Positions 39,786 through 48,606 of a stretch of DNA of 64,000 bases are shown here, piece after piece. Each line of letters opens with the position of its first letter. Within the stretch, counting starts at the first letter, position 1. Origin of the DNA: Sphingobium cyanobacteriorum (lineage in GTDB: Bacteria > Pseudomonadota > Alphaproteobacteria > Sphingomonadales > Sphingomonadaceae); NCBI RefSeq assembly GCF_030580935.1, contig NZ_JAUQOM010000011.1, positions 1 through 64,000 on the forward strand, given 5' to 3'. The notes under the pieces were generated by a model. The model searched no databases. It worked only from the letters and a program-made list of their open reading frames with translations, and was not told where the DNA came from. A program made the translations under genes and the position numbers.

Positions 39786-40747
39786 AGCGCCTGATCACCG
39801 CCACTGCGCTGCTGCTCGCAAGTGCCGCCGTGCCCGCCTTCGCGCAGGATCATGGCCAGATGGATCATGGCGCGCATCAGATGCCACAGGCGGAAGTCGC
39901 GCCGGCTGCCACCGAAACTGCCGATCCGCACGCAGGCCATGCCGCTCCCACGCCAGCCGATCCGGCCGATCCCCATGCCGGCCACGCCGCGCCCGCATCG
40001 AACGATGTGCCCAAAGGCATTGCGCCCGCAATCCCGACCGATCACGCCGCCGAAGCCTTTTACGACCCCACCACCATGGCCCGCGCCCGCGCCGCGATGC
40101 GCCAGGAAAGCGGCGGCATGACCTTTTCCCAGCTCATGATCGACCGCCTCGAATATCGGGCGCAAAAGGGCAGCGATGGCTATCATTGGGAAGGCGAAGG
40201 CTGGATCGGCGGCGACATCGATCGCCTTGCCGTCAAGTCGGAAGGGGAGGGGGCTGTCGGCGGCCCGCTGGAAAGCGCCGAAGTCCAGGCGCTCTACAGC
40301 CGCGCGATCGACCCCTGGTGGAACCTTGTCGCCGGCGTCCGTCAGGATTTCCGGCCCCAGCCCCGGCGCACCTACGCCACCATCGGTATCGAAGGGCTCG
40401 CGCCCTATTGGTTCGAAGTGGAGGCGCAGGCATTCCTGTCGAACAAGGGCGATGCCCATCTCCGCCTGGAAGGCAGCTATGATCAGCGCATAACCCAGCG
40501 TCTCGTTCTCCAGCCGGCCGCCGAAGTGAATGTCGCGGCGCAGGATGTGCCGGACCTGGGTATCGGGTCCGGCCTGTCGAATGTCGAGCTTGGCTTGCGT
40601 CTGCGCTACGAATTTGCCCGCGAATTCGCGCCCTATATCGGCGTCAACTGGGAACGGCGCTTCGGCGACACCGCCCGCTATGCGCGCGCGGCAGGGGAGG
40701 GGGCCTCCGCCACCAGCCTGGTGATGGGGATCCGCTTCTGGTTCTAA
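39782..40747 (+). CDS. copB: Copper resistance protein CopB, outer membrane
   Basis: A 321-residue outer-membrane protein. Signal peptide ends near AFAQ. A His/Met-rich, disordered N-terminus contains DPHAGHAAP twice and binds copper. The C-terminal beta-barrel part (about 140-321) has DPWWNLVAGVRQDFRP, GLAPYWFEVEAQAFLS and YDQRITQRLVLQP. It ends in FWF, the usual terminal aromatic residue of outer-membrane barrels. It is translationally coupled to copA. Confidence 0.94.
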   Translation: MKRLITATALLLASAAVPAFAQDHGQMDHGAHQMPQAEVAPAATETADPHAGHAAPTPADPADPHAGHAAPASNDVPKGIAPAIPTDHAAEAFYDPTTMARARAAMRQESGGMTFSQLMIDRLEYRAQKGSDGYHWEGEGWIGGDIDRLAVKSEGEGAVGGPLESAEVQALYSRAIDPWWNLVAGVRQDFRPQPRRTYATIGIEGLAPYWFEVEAQAFLSNKGDAHLRLEGSYDQRITQRLVLQPAAEVNVAAQDVPDLGIGSGLSNVELGLRLRYEFAREFAPYIGVNWERRFGDTARYARAAGEGASATSLVMGIRFWF

Positions 40748-40888
40748 TGCGACTCATTTCGGCATAAGCTGCCGACCCTCCGCCAGAAATTGTCATCAAG
40801 CCGGCGGGGGACGGCCCGTTTCGTTTCATTGCGCCGTTTTGTCTGGCTAAGCTGCGATCCCGATACCGAAAAGAACGGATCAGGGTAG

Positions 40889-41602
40889 ATGCTGCGTTCC
40901 GCCTGTACAGGCTTCCTGTCTCTTTGCGTCCTGCTCGCGCCGGACGCCGCGACGGCGCAGACGGACGATGCTGGCCCATGGGCGCTCAGCGGCGGCTTCG
41001 ACCTGATCGAAGTGCGCGCGGGCAAGGGCGATGCGATATTCCTGCTCGACAGCAGCTTCTCGCTGGGCAATGCCACTGACCAGCTCATGCTGGTGACGCA
41101 GGGCGGGGGTGCGCTCGGCAGCCAGATTGACGAGGTGCAGGCCCGGCTCTTTTACGGCCGCACCGTCGGCAACACGACCTGGCTTGTGGGCATACGCAAG
41201 GATGTCAAGCCGCACCCGCGCGATGTCCACGCCGTCATCGGTGCGCAGGGTATGATCGGTACGCGACTCAACTGGGAAAGCTATCTCTTTCTGTCCGATC
41301 GGGGACGACTGACCGGGGAAGGCCAGGTCATCTATCAGCTTCCGATCACCCCGCGCCTGTATCTGGAACCGCGTGTCGCGGTTGGCTGGTCGGCCCGGTC
41401 GAGCGTGGCCGAAGCCACAGGATCGGGCTTCACCGAAGGGGAAGGGACGGTGCGCTTGCGTTACCGGCTCACGTCCAAAATCAACGCCTATGCCGGCGTC
41501 GTTCACGAAAGGCTGCTGGGGGCCACCCGTCACCTCGCTCGCGCGCAGGGCGACACGCTGCAATCGACCATGGGGGTGATCGGCTTCGGCTTCAGTCTTT
41601 AG
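40889..41602 (+). CDS. Divergent CopB-like outer-membrane protein
   Basis: A 237-residue protein with a signal peptide (cleavage near ATAQ). The body follows the CopB barrel pattern position by position: VQARLFYGRTVGNTTWLVGIRKDVKP matches the copB segment around YSRAIDPWWNLVAGVRQDFRP, and YQLPITPRLYLEPRVAV matches YDQRITQRLVLQPAAEV. It lacks the His/Met-rich N-terminal extension. It looks like a diverged duplicate of copB, located 140 bases downstream. A role in metal or antibiotic-independent membrane function is unknown. Confidence 0.7.
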   Translation: MLRSACTGFLSLCVLLAPDAATAQTDDAGPWALSGGFDLIEVRAGKGDAIFLLDSSFSLGNATDQLMLVTQGGGALGSQIDEVQARLFYGRTVGNTTWLVGIRKDVKPHPRDVHAVIGAQGMIGTRLNWESYLFLSDRGRLTGEGQVIYQLPITPRLYLEPRVAVGWSARSSVAEATGSGFTEGEGTVRLRYRLTSKINAYAGVVHERLLGATRHLARAQGDTLQSTMGVIGFGFSL

Positions 41603-41800
41603 GGCGCACGAAGCCATAGCGACAAGCGCGTCAGGCATCGCGCATATGATGTGCGGCAGGCGCACATATTCCATGCTTGGCGATCAATCCGATAATAGTA
41701 ATCCTGGTAATCTAATTGGGCGGCTTTCGGCGTCCAGTTTCATCGACGTCGGCTGCGTGTCCGGCGCCGAACGATGCCGTGTGCAAAAAGGAGAGAGATC

Positions 41801-43096
41801 ATGGCCAGGACAATTGCTGACTGGATCAAGACGGATGGATATTTTCTCTCGTCACGCAATCCAATCGCCAACGCCGATCAAATCTGGGTCGAGCAGCAGG
41901 CGCTGTGCTTGCGCGCGCGCGATGATGTGAAGGCCGCGACCCTGAAAGCGAAATTCCTGTGGGCGACCGTCTCGGAAACGGTAAGCGATCAGGCCAAGGC
42001 CCTGCTCGATGATTTCATCCAGGAATATGCGCTGAACTATATCAACAAGGCCTGCAACAGCGACGCGGAGCATCCGCGCATATTCCAGAACTGGATGATC
42101 GCGCATGACTGGTTCGGTCATCATTCCCCGTCCTGCCGGATTGGCGGCGACAACCCCGACAATGGTTATCGTCTGATCCCTGTCGCGCATGGCGGGCACT
42201 ACCGCATCGATGGACAGCGGCTTGGCACGGGGCCGGCGGACGTTACCTGGACCATCGTTGGCAATCCCGGCACGTCGATCACGCTGGCCAGCCTGACATG
42301 TGAAGATTTTGAGGTGGCCGACGATGGCAGCTTCACCGTCACGATCGACGACCAGCCCGCGAACGGACGCAGCAATCATCTGCAAACCCAGCGTGGCGCG
42401 ATGTTCCTGTTCATCCGGGACGCGCTGGGCGACTGGGACAGCGAACGGCCCAACGCCCTGCGCGTCACCCGCCTCAATCCCACGGGTGTGGCACCGATCA
42501 GCGAGGATGAAATGGCCTATCGCGCCATCGAATGGATGCTGGGGGACGTGCCGCTCTATTACTGGTTCACCATGCTGACGCATGGCAAGCCGCCGAACCG
42601 CCTGATCCGGCCGGCGAGTTCGGGCGGCGTTGGCGGCTTGCGGTCACAGTTCGGCTGCTACGGCACCCTGCGGATCGGCGACGACGAAGCCTATGTCATC
42701 AAGGTGAATGGCGGCAACGCTGCCTTCCGCGATATCGTCGTCCATGACTGGTGGCACCGCAGCATCGCGCCCAACCTGTCCACCGGCTCGCTCAACAATG
42801 CCCAGATCGCGGCAGACGCAGATGGCCATTTCACCTTTGCCATCGGGCCGACCGATCCTGGCATCCACAACTGGCTCGATACGGGCGGCCTGAACGAAAC
42901 GATCCTGCTGCACCGCTGGCAAGGCGTGCCAAGCGACACGCCGGAAGATCAATTGCCCTGCCTCATCAGCGAACAACTGGTGAAGCTGGCCGATATCGAA
43001 GCTGCAACCGCGGGCGCGAAAGCCTGCACCGCCGCGGAACGGGAGCAGCAGATCGCCCAGCGGCGGACAAGCTGGGCGGGCCGCCTCGAACTATAA
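41801..43096 (+). CDS. DUF1214-like protein
   Basis: A 431-residue cytoplasmic-looking protein without signal peptide. The C-terminal half resembles DUF1214: PLYYWFTMLTHG, ADGHFTFAIGPTDPGIHNWLDTGGLNETILLHRWQ. The N-terminal part is helical, with NPDNGYRLIPVAHGGHYRIDGQ following. The family has no established function but is frequent near steroid and terpenoid degradation genes. ATG 41801 has AAGGAGAGAG upstream; a shorter Shine-Dalgarno-less ATG at 41774 is rejected. It precedes a micro-ORF, a MarR gene and a sulfotransferase. Confidence 0.7.
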   Translation: MARTIADWIKTDGYFLSSRNPIANADQIWVEQQALCLRARDDVKAATLKAKFLWATVSETVSDQAKALLDDFIQEYALNYINKACNSDAEHPRIFQNWMIAHDWFGHHSPSCRIGGDNPDNGYRLIPVAHGGHYRIDGQRLGTGPADVTWTIVGNPGTSITLASLTCEDFEVADDGSFTVTIDDQPANGRSNHLQTQRGAMFLFIRDALGDWDSERPNALRVTRLNPTGVAPISEDEMAYRAIEWMLGDVPLYYWFTMLTHGKPPNRLIRPASSGGVGGLRSQFGCYGTLRIGDDEAYVIKVNGGNAAFRDIVVHDWWHRSIAPNLSTGSLNNAQIAADADGHFTFAIGPTDPGIHNWLDTGGLNETILLHRWQGVPSDTPEDQLPCLISEQLVKLADIEAATAGAKACTAAEREQQIAQRRTSWAGRLEL

Positions 43097-43117
43097 TCCT
43101 GAGAGAGGGAGACAGAG

Positions 43118-43219
43118 ATGAGCATCGCCGGCATCGCGCTGCCAGACATGAAAGGCGCAACGGGCGCTACTGCACCGTTCCCCTGTTCCGGCTCTACGCA
43201 CAGCCTGTTCTCAGTGTGA
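43118..43219 (+). CDS. Micro-ORF before MarR gene
   Basis: A 33-codon frame (starting MSIAGIALPDMKG) with a good purine-rich ribosome-binding site GAGAGAGGGAG, 22 bases after the DUF1214-like gene. Its TGA overlaps a GTG that is in frame with the MarR gene. It may be a leader peptide coupling MarR translation, or the decayed 5' end of a lost gene. No family is recognised. Confidence 0.4.
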   Translation: MSIAGIALPDMKGATGATAPFPCSGSTHSLFSV

Positions 43220-43233
43220 CGAAAGACGTGAAG

Positions 43234-43785
43234 ATGGCGGGGCGGGCAGCAGCACATGTAAGCGATCTGATCGATCAGGCGGAAAAGGCCTGGGCGCTGG
43301 ATGACGATGTGACCAATGCGCGCATCAACGCGCTCAGCACGCGGATACTCGAAGTGGCACGATCGGTAGAGCGCAGCTTCGAGGTGCAGTGCCGCGCGCG
43401 CGGATTGAACACTGGCGAGTTGCTTGTGCTCGATGCGCTGCACCGGCTTGGTCTGCCCTTTGAAGCGACACCCTCGCAGTTGCGACAGCATTTCTTCATC
43501 TCCTTTGCGGGGATCGGGAAGCGGGTGAATGCGCTGGAGGCATTGGGCTATGTCGAGCGTAACCAGCAGGTGACAGACAGGCGCAGCCAGAAAATCCGGC
43601 TGACACCGGATGGTCTTGCAATATTGCGGGCCTTCGAGGGGCGCCAGCATAGGGTTCCCCACCGGGTCGCCATCGCGTCCATGGAAAGCGCGGAGCAGGA
43701 GATGCTGGCGATGTTGCTGCGCAAGCTGCATCGCCAGATCGAGACGATCACTGCAACCATGCCCGATAGCACAGCGCAATCCTGA
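43234..43785 (+). CDS. MarR-family transcriptional regulator
   Basis: A protein of about 183 residues. The winged-helix core lies at about 60-125: GLNTGELLVLDALHRLG, ATPSQLRQHFFISFAGIGKRVNALEALGYVERNQQVTDRRSQKIRLT. The DRRS wing motif is typical. ATG 43234 is used; GTG codons at 43216 and 43228 are alternatives, the first overlapping the micro-ORF stop. It presumably controls the flanking DUF1214-like and sulfotransferase genes. The effector is unknown. Confidence 0.8.
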   Translation: MAGRAAAHVSDLIDQAEKAWALDDDVTNARINALSTRILEVARSVERSFEVQCRARGLNTGELLVLDALHRLGLPFEATPSQLRQHFFISFAGIGKRVNALEALGYVERNQQVTDRRSQKIRLTPDGLAILRAFEGRQHRVPHRVAIASMESAEQEMLAMLLRKLHRQIETITATMPDSTAQS

Positions 43786-43862
43786 TCATTGGCCGCAGGC
43801 TGGCCGCCGCGCCACCCACGGATAATGCGGGGATGGCATGAAATGAGAAGAAGGAGGGGAGT

Positions 43863-45047
43863 ATGGCCGTGGAAGGCAATGAACGTCTGCTGGACATCGA
43901 TTCCGTGATCGCATCCGCCGAAATTGCCTCAGGCACCTGCGGCCTTGTCGATGATGCCCTGCGGCATCGGGTCAGCAAGCTGCTGGAAGCCTTTCGTGCG
44001 CGCGGGGCATATACGGCCGACCAGGGCATCGCCACGCGGCGCCAGGTCGTCAAGCTGTTGGCGCGGCGCCTGAACATCGCACGCGACATCGGCAATCATC
44101 CCGCTATCCTGGATGAAGAGATTATCGATCCGATCTTCATCATCGGCTTCCCCCGCACGGGCACGTCCATCCAGCAGGCACTGCTCGGTGCGGATCCCGC
44201 CAACCGGCCGGTCAGAGCATGGCAGGTGCACGAGCCGTCGCCCCCACCGGGAGAGCGCCCGGTGACAGCCGCGCGAAAGGCTGCCGCGGATGCAGTGGTG
44301 CGGCATTTCCTTGACCGTTGCCCCGGCATCATCGCACTCCATCCCTATTGGGATATGGGGGCGGAGACACTGATCGAAGACGAGGAAATCCTGACCTTGG
44401 ACTTCTTCGACAATTATCCGGTCGTCCTGTGCGATGCGCCCACTCTTGCGATCCGGGTCGGGGAAGAGGATTTCGAGGATGCCTACCGCTTCCTCAAGCT
44501 GTTCCTCCAGCATCAGCAATGGCGGCAACCGCGCAAACGCTGGGTGCTCAAGGGTATCGAGCATCAACGCCACCTTTCCACGCTGTTCAAGGTTTTTCCC
44601 GATGCCCGATGCCTTTTCCCGCACCGGGAACCGGCGAAATTCCTGCCCTCCAATCTGACGATCGCAGGCGTCGTGTATGACGGGATTACCTGTGGCGGCA
44701 TCGATCGCCAGACGCTGGCTGCGGGTTATCTCGCCGATTTCTCCGGTCGACTGGCCGCTGTGATGGCAGATCCCGCGATGCACGATCCGCGCGTGCGTCA
44801 CATGGCGTTCAACCGCTTCATATCCGATCCGGTCGCAGCGCTGAAGCAATGCTATGCCGAATGGGGATTTGACTGGACGCCAGAAGGCGAAGCGGCGATG
44901 CGCGCATGGCTCGATGATCCGGCCAATGACAGCGATCGCTATGGGCGCCATACATATACGTTCGCACCGTTCGGTGTTGACTGGCAGACGCTCGGCCCGA
45001 CATTCGATGTCTATCGGCAGCGTTATCTTTCGGCCGGCATGTCCTGA
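43863..45047 (+). CDS. Sulfotransferase-family protein
   Basis: A 394-residue PAPS-dependent sulfotransferase-like protein (Sulfotransfer_3 type). The 5'-phosphosulfate loop is FIIGFPRTGTSIQQALLG at about residues 96-113. The 3'-phosphate-binding region is HLSTLFKVFPDARCLFPHREP with a conserved Arg/Ser context. An N-terminal helical region of about 90 residues precedes. Similar proteins occur next to DUF1214 genes in sphingomonad catabolic clusters. No acceptor substrate can be inferred. Confidence 0.8.
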   Translation: MAVEGNERLLDIDSVIASAEIASGTCGLVDDALRHRVSKLLEAFRARGAYTADQGIATRRQVVKLLARRLNIARDIGNHPAILDEEIIDPIFIIGFPRTGTSIQQALLGADPANRPVRAWQVHEPSPPPGERPVTAARKAAADAVVRHFLDRCPGIIALHPYWDMGAETLIEDEEILTLDFFDNYPVVLCDAPTLAIRVGEEDFEDAYRFLKLFLQHQQWRQPRKRWVLKGIEHQRHLSTLFKVFPDARCLFPHREPAKFLPSNLTIAGVVYDGITCGGIDRQTLAAGYLADFSGRLAAVMADPAMHDPRVRHMAFNRFISDPVAALKQCYAEWGFDWTPEGEAAMRAWLDDPANDSDRYGRHTYTFAPFGVDWQTLGPTFDVYRQRYLSAGMS

Positions 45048-45255
45048 CCGGCAGGCGTTCCATAATCATATGGCCCATTGATGCTGCAAATGGGGATCGC
45101 TGTCTCATGGCGCAGCATCTGGCCGGAAGGACGCCTGCAATTCCGCGCAGCCGCCCAAGGCACCCGTGTCCACAGCGGGTCTGTGCACCAATCAGCCTGC
45201 CCCCAATGCCGATGATGTCGACCTGGGATCGACCCATGACGGCAGCAAAGGCCGC

Positions 45256-46413
45256 TTATTGCAGCGACAGGGCCAGATGCTGTTCGACCAGCGCGACGTG
45301 CAATCTGATGCCCAGACCCAGCACATCGTCGTTGAAATCATAATGCGGATTGTGCAGCGGCGTAGCCCCTTCCGGCTTGCCCTGGCCCAGCCAGATATAG
45401 GCCCCTTTGCACGCTTGCAGCATGAAGGCGAAATCTTCCGAGGTGAAGGCCGGGTCGGGCGCCAGTTGCGCGACGCCCACGGTCGCGGCGGCGTCCAGCG
45501 CCTCCTGCGCGGCTTGGGCATCGTTGATCGTCGCGGGATAATAGCGTTGATAATCGACCGTGGCGGTCAGTTCGCCCGCCAGTGCGACGCCTGCGGCAAT
45601 CTCGCGGATCGACGCCTCGATCCGGTCCTGCACCGCCGGATCGAATGTGCGGACGGTCCCTGACACGGTCACCAGGTCGGGGATGACATTATGGGTATGC
45701 CCGCCATGTATCTGCGTGATGGACAGGACGGCGGATGCTGTCGGCGCGATCCGGCGTGACACGATTGCGTTTAATTGCTGCACCAATGCTGCTGCAGCAA
45801 AAATCGCGTCCGGTGTGTCCTGCGGGATGGCGGCGTGGCCGCCGCGTCCTTCCAGCCGGATCTCGAACTTGTCGGCCGCCCCCATGATCGGGCCGGGGCG
45901 CGTCGCGATCGTCCCTGCGGGCAGGTCGGGCCAGTTGTGCAGCGCGAACACCCGGTCGCAGGGGAAGCGTTCGAACAATCCTTCCCGCACCATCTCGCGC
46001 GCGCCGCCCTGGCCTTCCTCGGCGGGCTGGAAGAAAAAATGGACCGTGCCGTCGAAATTGCGGCTCCGGTTCAGATGCTGCGCCGCGCCCAGCAGCATCG
46101 CGACATGTCCGTCATGACCGCAGCCATGGAAGGTGCCGGGCGTCGTGCTGGCATAGGGCAGGTTGGTCTGCTCATGGATCGGAAGCGCGTCCATATCGGC
46201 GCGCAGGCCAATGCTGCGTCCCGACGTGCCGTTGCGCATTATGCCGACCACGCCGGTCCGGCCGATCCCCTCATGCACCTCCAGCCCCAGCGCGCGCAGG
46301 TGTTCGGCGATCCGTCCGGCGGTGCGGTGCTCGCAAAAGCCCAGTTCGGGATGGGCATGGATGTCGCGGCGAAATGCGACGAGCGGCTGGATCAGGTCGG
46401 ATATGTCGGTCAT
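45256..46413 (-). CDS. M20-family amidohydrolase (hippurate hydrolase-like)
   Basis: A 385-residue dinuclear zinc peptidase-like amidohydrolase. Metal-site motifs: GCGHDGHVAM (near residue 97), the EEGQGGA glutamate pair near 132, and the C-terminal FTSEDFAFM. It hydrolyses N-acyl amino acids or related amides. It is the most distal gene of a minus-strand group with an Lrp-type regulator and an aminotransferase; the amide released would give an amine or amino acid for those enzymes. No Shine-Dalgarno sequence is evident. Confidence 0.9.
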   Translation of the reverse strand: MTDISDLIQPLVAFRRDIHAHPELGFCEHRTAGRIAEHLRALGLEVHEGIGRTGVVGIMRNGTSGRSIGLRADMDALPIHEQTNLPYASTTPGTFHGCGHDGHVAMLLGAAQHLNRSRNFDGTVHFFFQPAEEGQGGAREMVREGLFERFPCDRVFALHNWPDLPAGTIATRPGPIMGAADKFEIRLEGRGGHAAIPQDTPDAIFAAAALVQQLNAIVSRRIAPTASAVLSITQIHGGHTHNVIPDLVTVSGTVRTFDPAVQDRIEASIREIAAGVALAGELTATVDYQRYYPATINDAQAAQEALDAAATVGVAQLAPDPAFTSEDFAFMLQACKGAYIWLGQGKPEGATPLHNPHYDFNDDVLGLGIRLHVALVEQHLALSLQ

Positions 46414-46495
46414 GGAAAGACGCTAAACTCCATCTCGCTTAAAGGAAACTCGGCTCCTGCTTGCGCAGGACCAGGCTCCCCGAACGCATGCGCTC

Positions 46496-46990
46496 CTATC
46501 GCTGTTCGCCGAACAGGTGCTGGATCGGATAATGATGTTTGATGAAGGGCGATTTGATCACGACATAGCTGAAATATTTCTCGATCCCGTAATCGCTTTC
46601 CAGCATCCCCTCGATGATCGACTGATAATGCGCCACGCCGCGCGTCACGAATTTCAGCAGATAATCATAGCCGCCGCTGACCAGATGACATTCGACGATC
46701 TCGTCCAGCTTGCGGATGCGCGTTTCGAACCGGGAAAAGTCGCCGGCCCGATGCTCGGTCAGCGTGACCTCGGTGAATACGGTCAGATATTCGCCCAGCT
46801 TGTGCAGGTTGATATGCGCGCCATAGCCGGTGATGTAGCCCGCCTTCTCCAGCCGCTTGACCCGCGTGAGGCAGGGGCTGGGGGACAGGCCGACCGCATC
46901 GGCCAGCTCGACATTGGTGATGCGGCCGGATTGCTGAAGCTGCGTAAGGATCTTGAGGTCGATCCTGTCCAGTCGTGGTCCGCCCAACAT
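46496..46990 (-). CDS. Lrp/AsnC-family regulator
   Basis: A 164-residue feast/famine regulator. The N-terminal HTH reads LDRIDLKILTQLQQSGRITNVELADAVGLSPSPCLTRVKRLEKAGYI; the C-terminal RAM ligand-binding domain includes EIVECHLVSGGYDYLLKFV. It lies 20 bases after the aminotransferase gene on the same strand. It probably regulates the amine catabolic genes in response to an amino acid. Confidence 0.9.
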   Translation of the reverse strand: MLGGPRLDRIDLKILTQLQQSGRITNVELADAVGLSPSPCLTRVKRLEKAGYITGYGAHINLHKLGEYLTVFTEVTLTEHRAGDFSRFETRIRKLDEIVECHLVSGGYDYLLKFVTRGVAHYQSIIEGMLESDYGIEKYFSYVVIKSPFIKHHYPIQHLFGEQR

Positions 46991-47010
46991 AGCCCTGCTC
47001 CCCCCTGTTT

Positions 47011-48414
47011 TTATCCCAGTGCTGCGCGAATATCGGCTTCTTCGAGCAGGTCGTCCAGTGTCTTGCGGATACGTGCGAATATCTCGTCCATCTCCGCGTC
47101 CGACGCGCAGAGCGCCGGGGCGAGGCCGATGATATTGTCGGCGAAGGCGCGGAAGATCACGCCATTCTCATATCCTTTGGCAAACAGCCGGTCGGCCAGC
47201 TTGAGCGCGGGATCGAAGCGTGTCTTGCCGCCCTTGTCCGCGACCAGTTCGATCGCGCCCAGCAGGCCGCGTCCGCGCGTATCGCCGACCATCGGATGGT
47301 CGGCCAACCCGGCCAGCCCCGCGTCGAAACGCACGGCCACCTTCTGCCCGTTCGCCAATATGCCGCCTTCGGTATAGAGGCGCAGCACTTCCAGCCCGAC
47401 CGCCGCACTCACCGGATGACCCGAATAGGTCGCACCATGGCCGATCGCCACATCAGGCGCCGCACCATTGGCGATGCCCTGATACACCTTGTCCGACATC
47501 AGCACCGCGCCCATCGGCACATAGCCGGCGGTCAGCCCCTTGGCGACGGTCATCAGGTCCGGCGTCACGCCTTCCGCTTCGCAGGCGAACATCGGCCCGG
47601 TGCGGCCAAAGGCAGTGATGACCTCGTCGGCGACCAGCAAAATGTCCAGTTCGTCGCACGCCTGCCGCATGGCCTTGAGCCAACCGACCGGCGGCACGAT
47701 CACCCCGCCCGAACCCTGGATCGGCTCGCAGAAGAAGGCGGCGACATTGTCCGCACCCAATTGCGCGACCTTGTCCTTCAATTCCTGCACCGACCGCGCG
47801 ATGATCGCGGCGTCGTCGCCCTCCAGATCGCTGCGATAGGGATAGGGCGACGCGATATGATGCTGCCAGCGCAGCGGCAGGTCGAACCCGCGATGGAAAT
47901 TGGCGAGCGCCGTCAGCCCGGCGCCGGTGCTGCTCGATCCATGATAACCGCGTTCCAGCGCGATGCACTGTTTCTTGGCAGGCTTGCCGATGGCGTTGTA
48001 ATAGTGGGTGATATAGCGGATCGCGCTGTCCACCGCGTCCGATCCGCCCAAGGTGAAATAGACATGGTCAAGGCCATCGGGGCTGAGGTCGACCAGGCGC
48101 TGCGCCAGCTTCACCGCCGGCTCGCTGCCGAAATGGAAATAGCCTGTCGCATAGGGCAGTCGGCGCATCTGTTCGGCCGCTGCCTCGACGATGCTGTCCT
48201 GGCCATAGCCCACATTGACGCACCACAGGCCGGCGAATGCATCCAGCACCTCGCGGCCATCCATGTCGGTCAGCCACATGCCCTTGCCGCTTTGCAACAG
48301 CGTCGCGCCGCGCGCTTCATGCCCGCGGAAGGAGGTGACGGGATGGATCAGATGATCGCGGTCGATGTCCAGCAGGGATCGGTTGGATTGGTGCATCGTC
48401 TGTGTGCTCGCCAT
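47011..48414 (-). CDS. Class III aminotransferase (omega-amino acid/putrescine:pyruvate type)
   Basis: A 467-residue PLP enzyme. The PLP lysine lies in LMTVAKGLTAGYVPMGAV, the conserved DEVITAFGRTG supplies the pyridine-N aspartate, and ATGYFHFGSEPA and GYHGSSSTGAG shape the cofactor pocket. Close in style to omega-amino acid:pyruvate and SpuC-type putrescine aminotransferases. With the semialdehyde dehydrogenases nearby it would yield succinate or an equivalent from a polyamine or omega-amino acid. Substrate remains open. Confidence 0.88.
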   Translation of the reverse strand: MASTQTMHQSNRSLLDIDRDHLIHPVTSFRGHEARGATLLQSGKGMWLTDMDGREVLDAFAGLWCVNVGYGQDSIVEAAAEQMRRLPYATGYFHFGSEPAVKLAQRLVDLSPDGLDHVYFTLGGSDAVDSAIRYITHYYNAIGKPAKKQCIALERGYHGSSSTGAGLTALANFHRGFDLPLRWQHHIASPYPYRSDLEGDDAAIIARSVQELKDKVAQLGADNVAAFFCEPIQGSGGVIVPPVGWLKAMRQACDELDILLVADEVITAFGRTGPMFACEAEGVTPDLMTVAKGLTAGYVPMGAVLMSDKVYQGIANGAAPDVAIGHGATYSGHPVSAAVGLEVLRLYTEGGILANGQKVAVRFDAGLAGLADHPMVGDTRGRGLLGAIELVADKGGKTRFDPALKLADRLFAKGYENGVIFRAFADNIIGLAPALCASDAEMDEIFARIRKTLDDLLEEADIRAALG

Positions 48415-48552
48415 GGTAGTTATGGGGTCAGCCTATCGTTACGGCGCAGGGGCAAAGTCCGATATGGGGCGAATAGGCACCGCTACCGGCTTTAATCGGG
48501 AACTGGTGCGGCAGATTATGCTGCGGCCTGTCAGGAAACCCGACCTGTCAGG

Positions 48553-48586
48553 GCGGCGTGTTCCTGCCCGCGCGCGAACACGCCGC
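48553..48586 (-). terminator. Hairpin downstream of the tartrate dehydrogenase gene
   Basis: GCGGCGTGTTC (48553-48563) pairs with GAACACGCCGC (48576-48586), a perfect 11-bp stem with a 12-base loop, 20 bases beyond the stop of the leftward tartrate/D-malate dehydrogenase gene. It probably ends that transcript before the aminotransferase promoter. Confidence 0.65.
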
Positions 48587-48606
48587 TTGTGTTGACTGGT
48601 GCAGGA

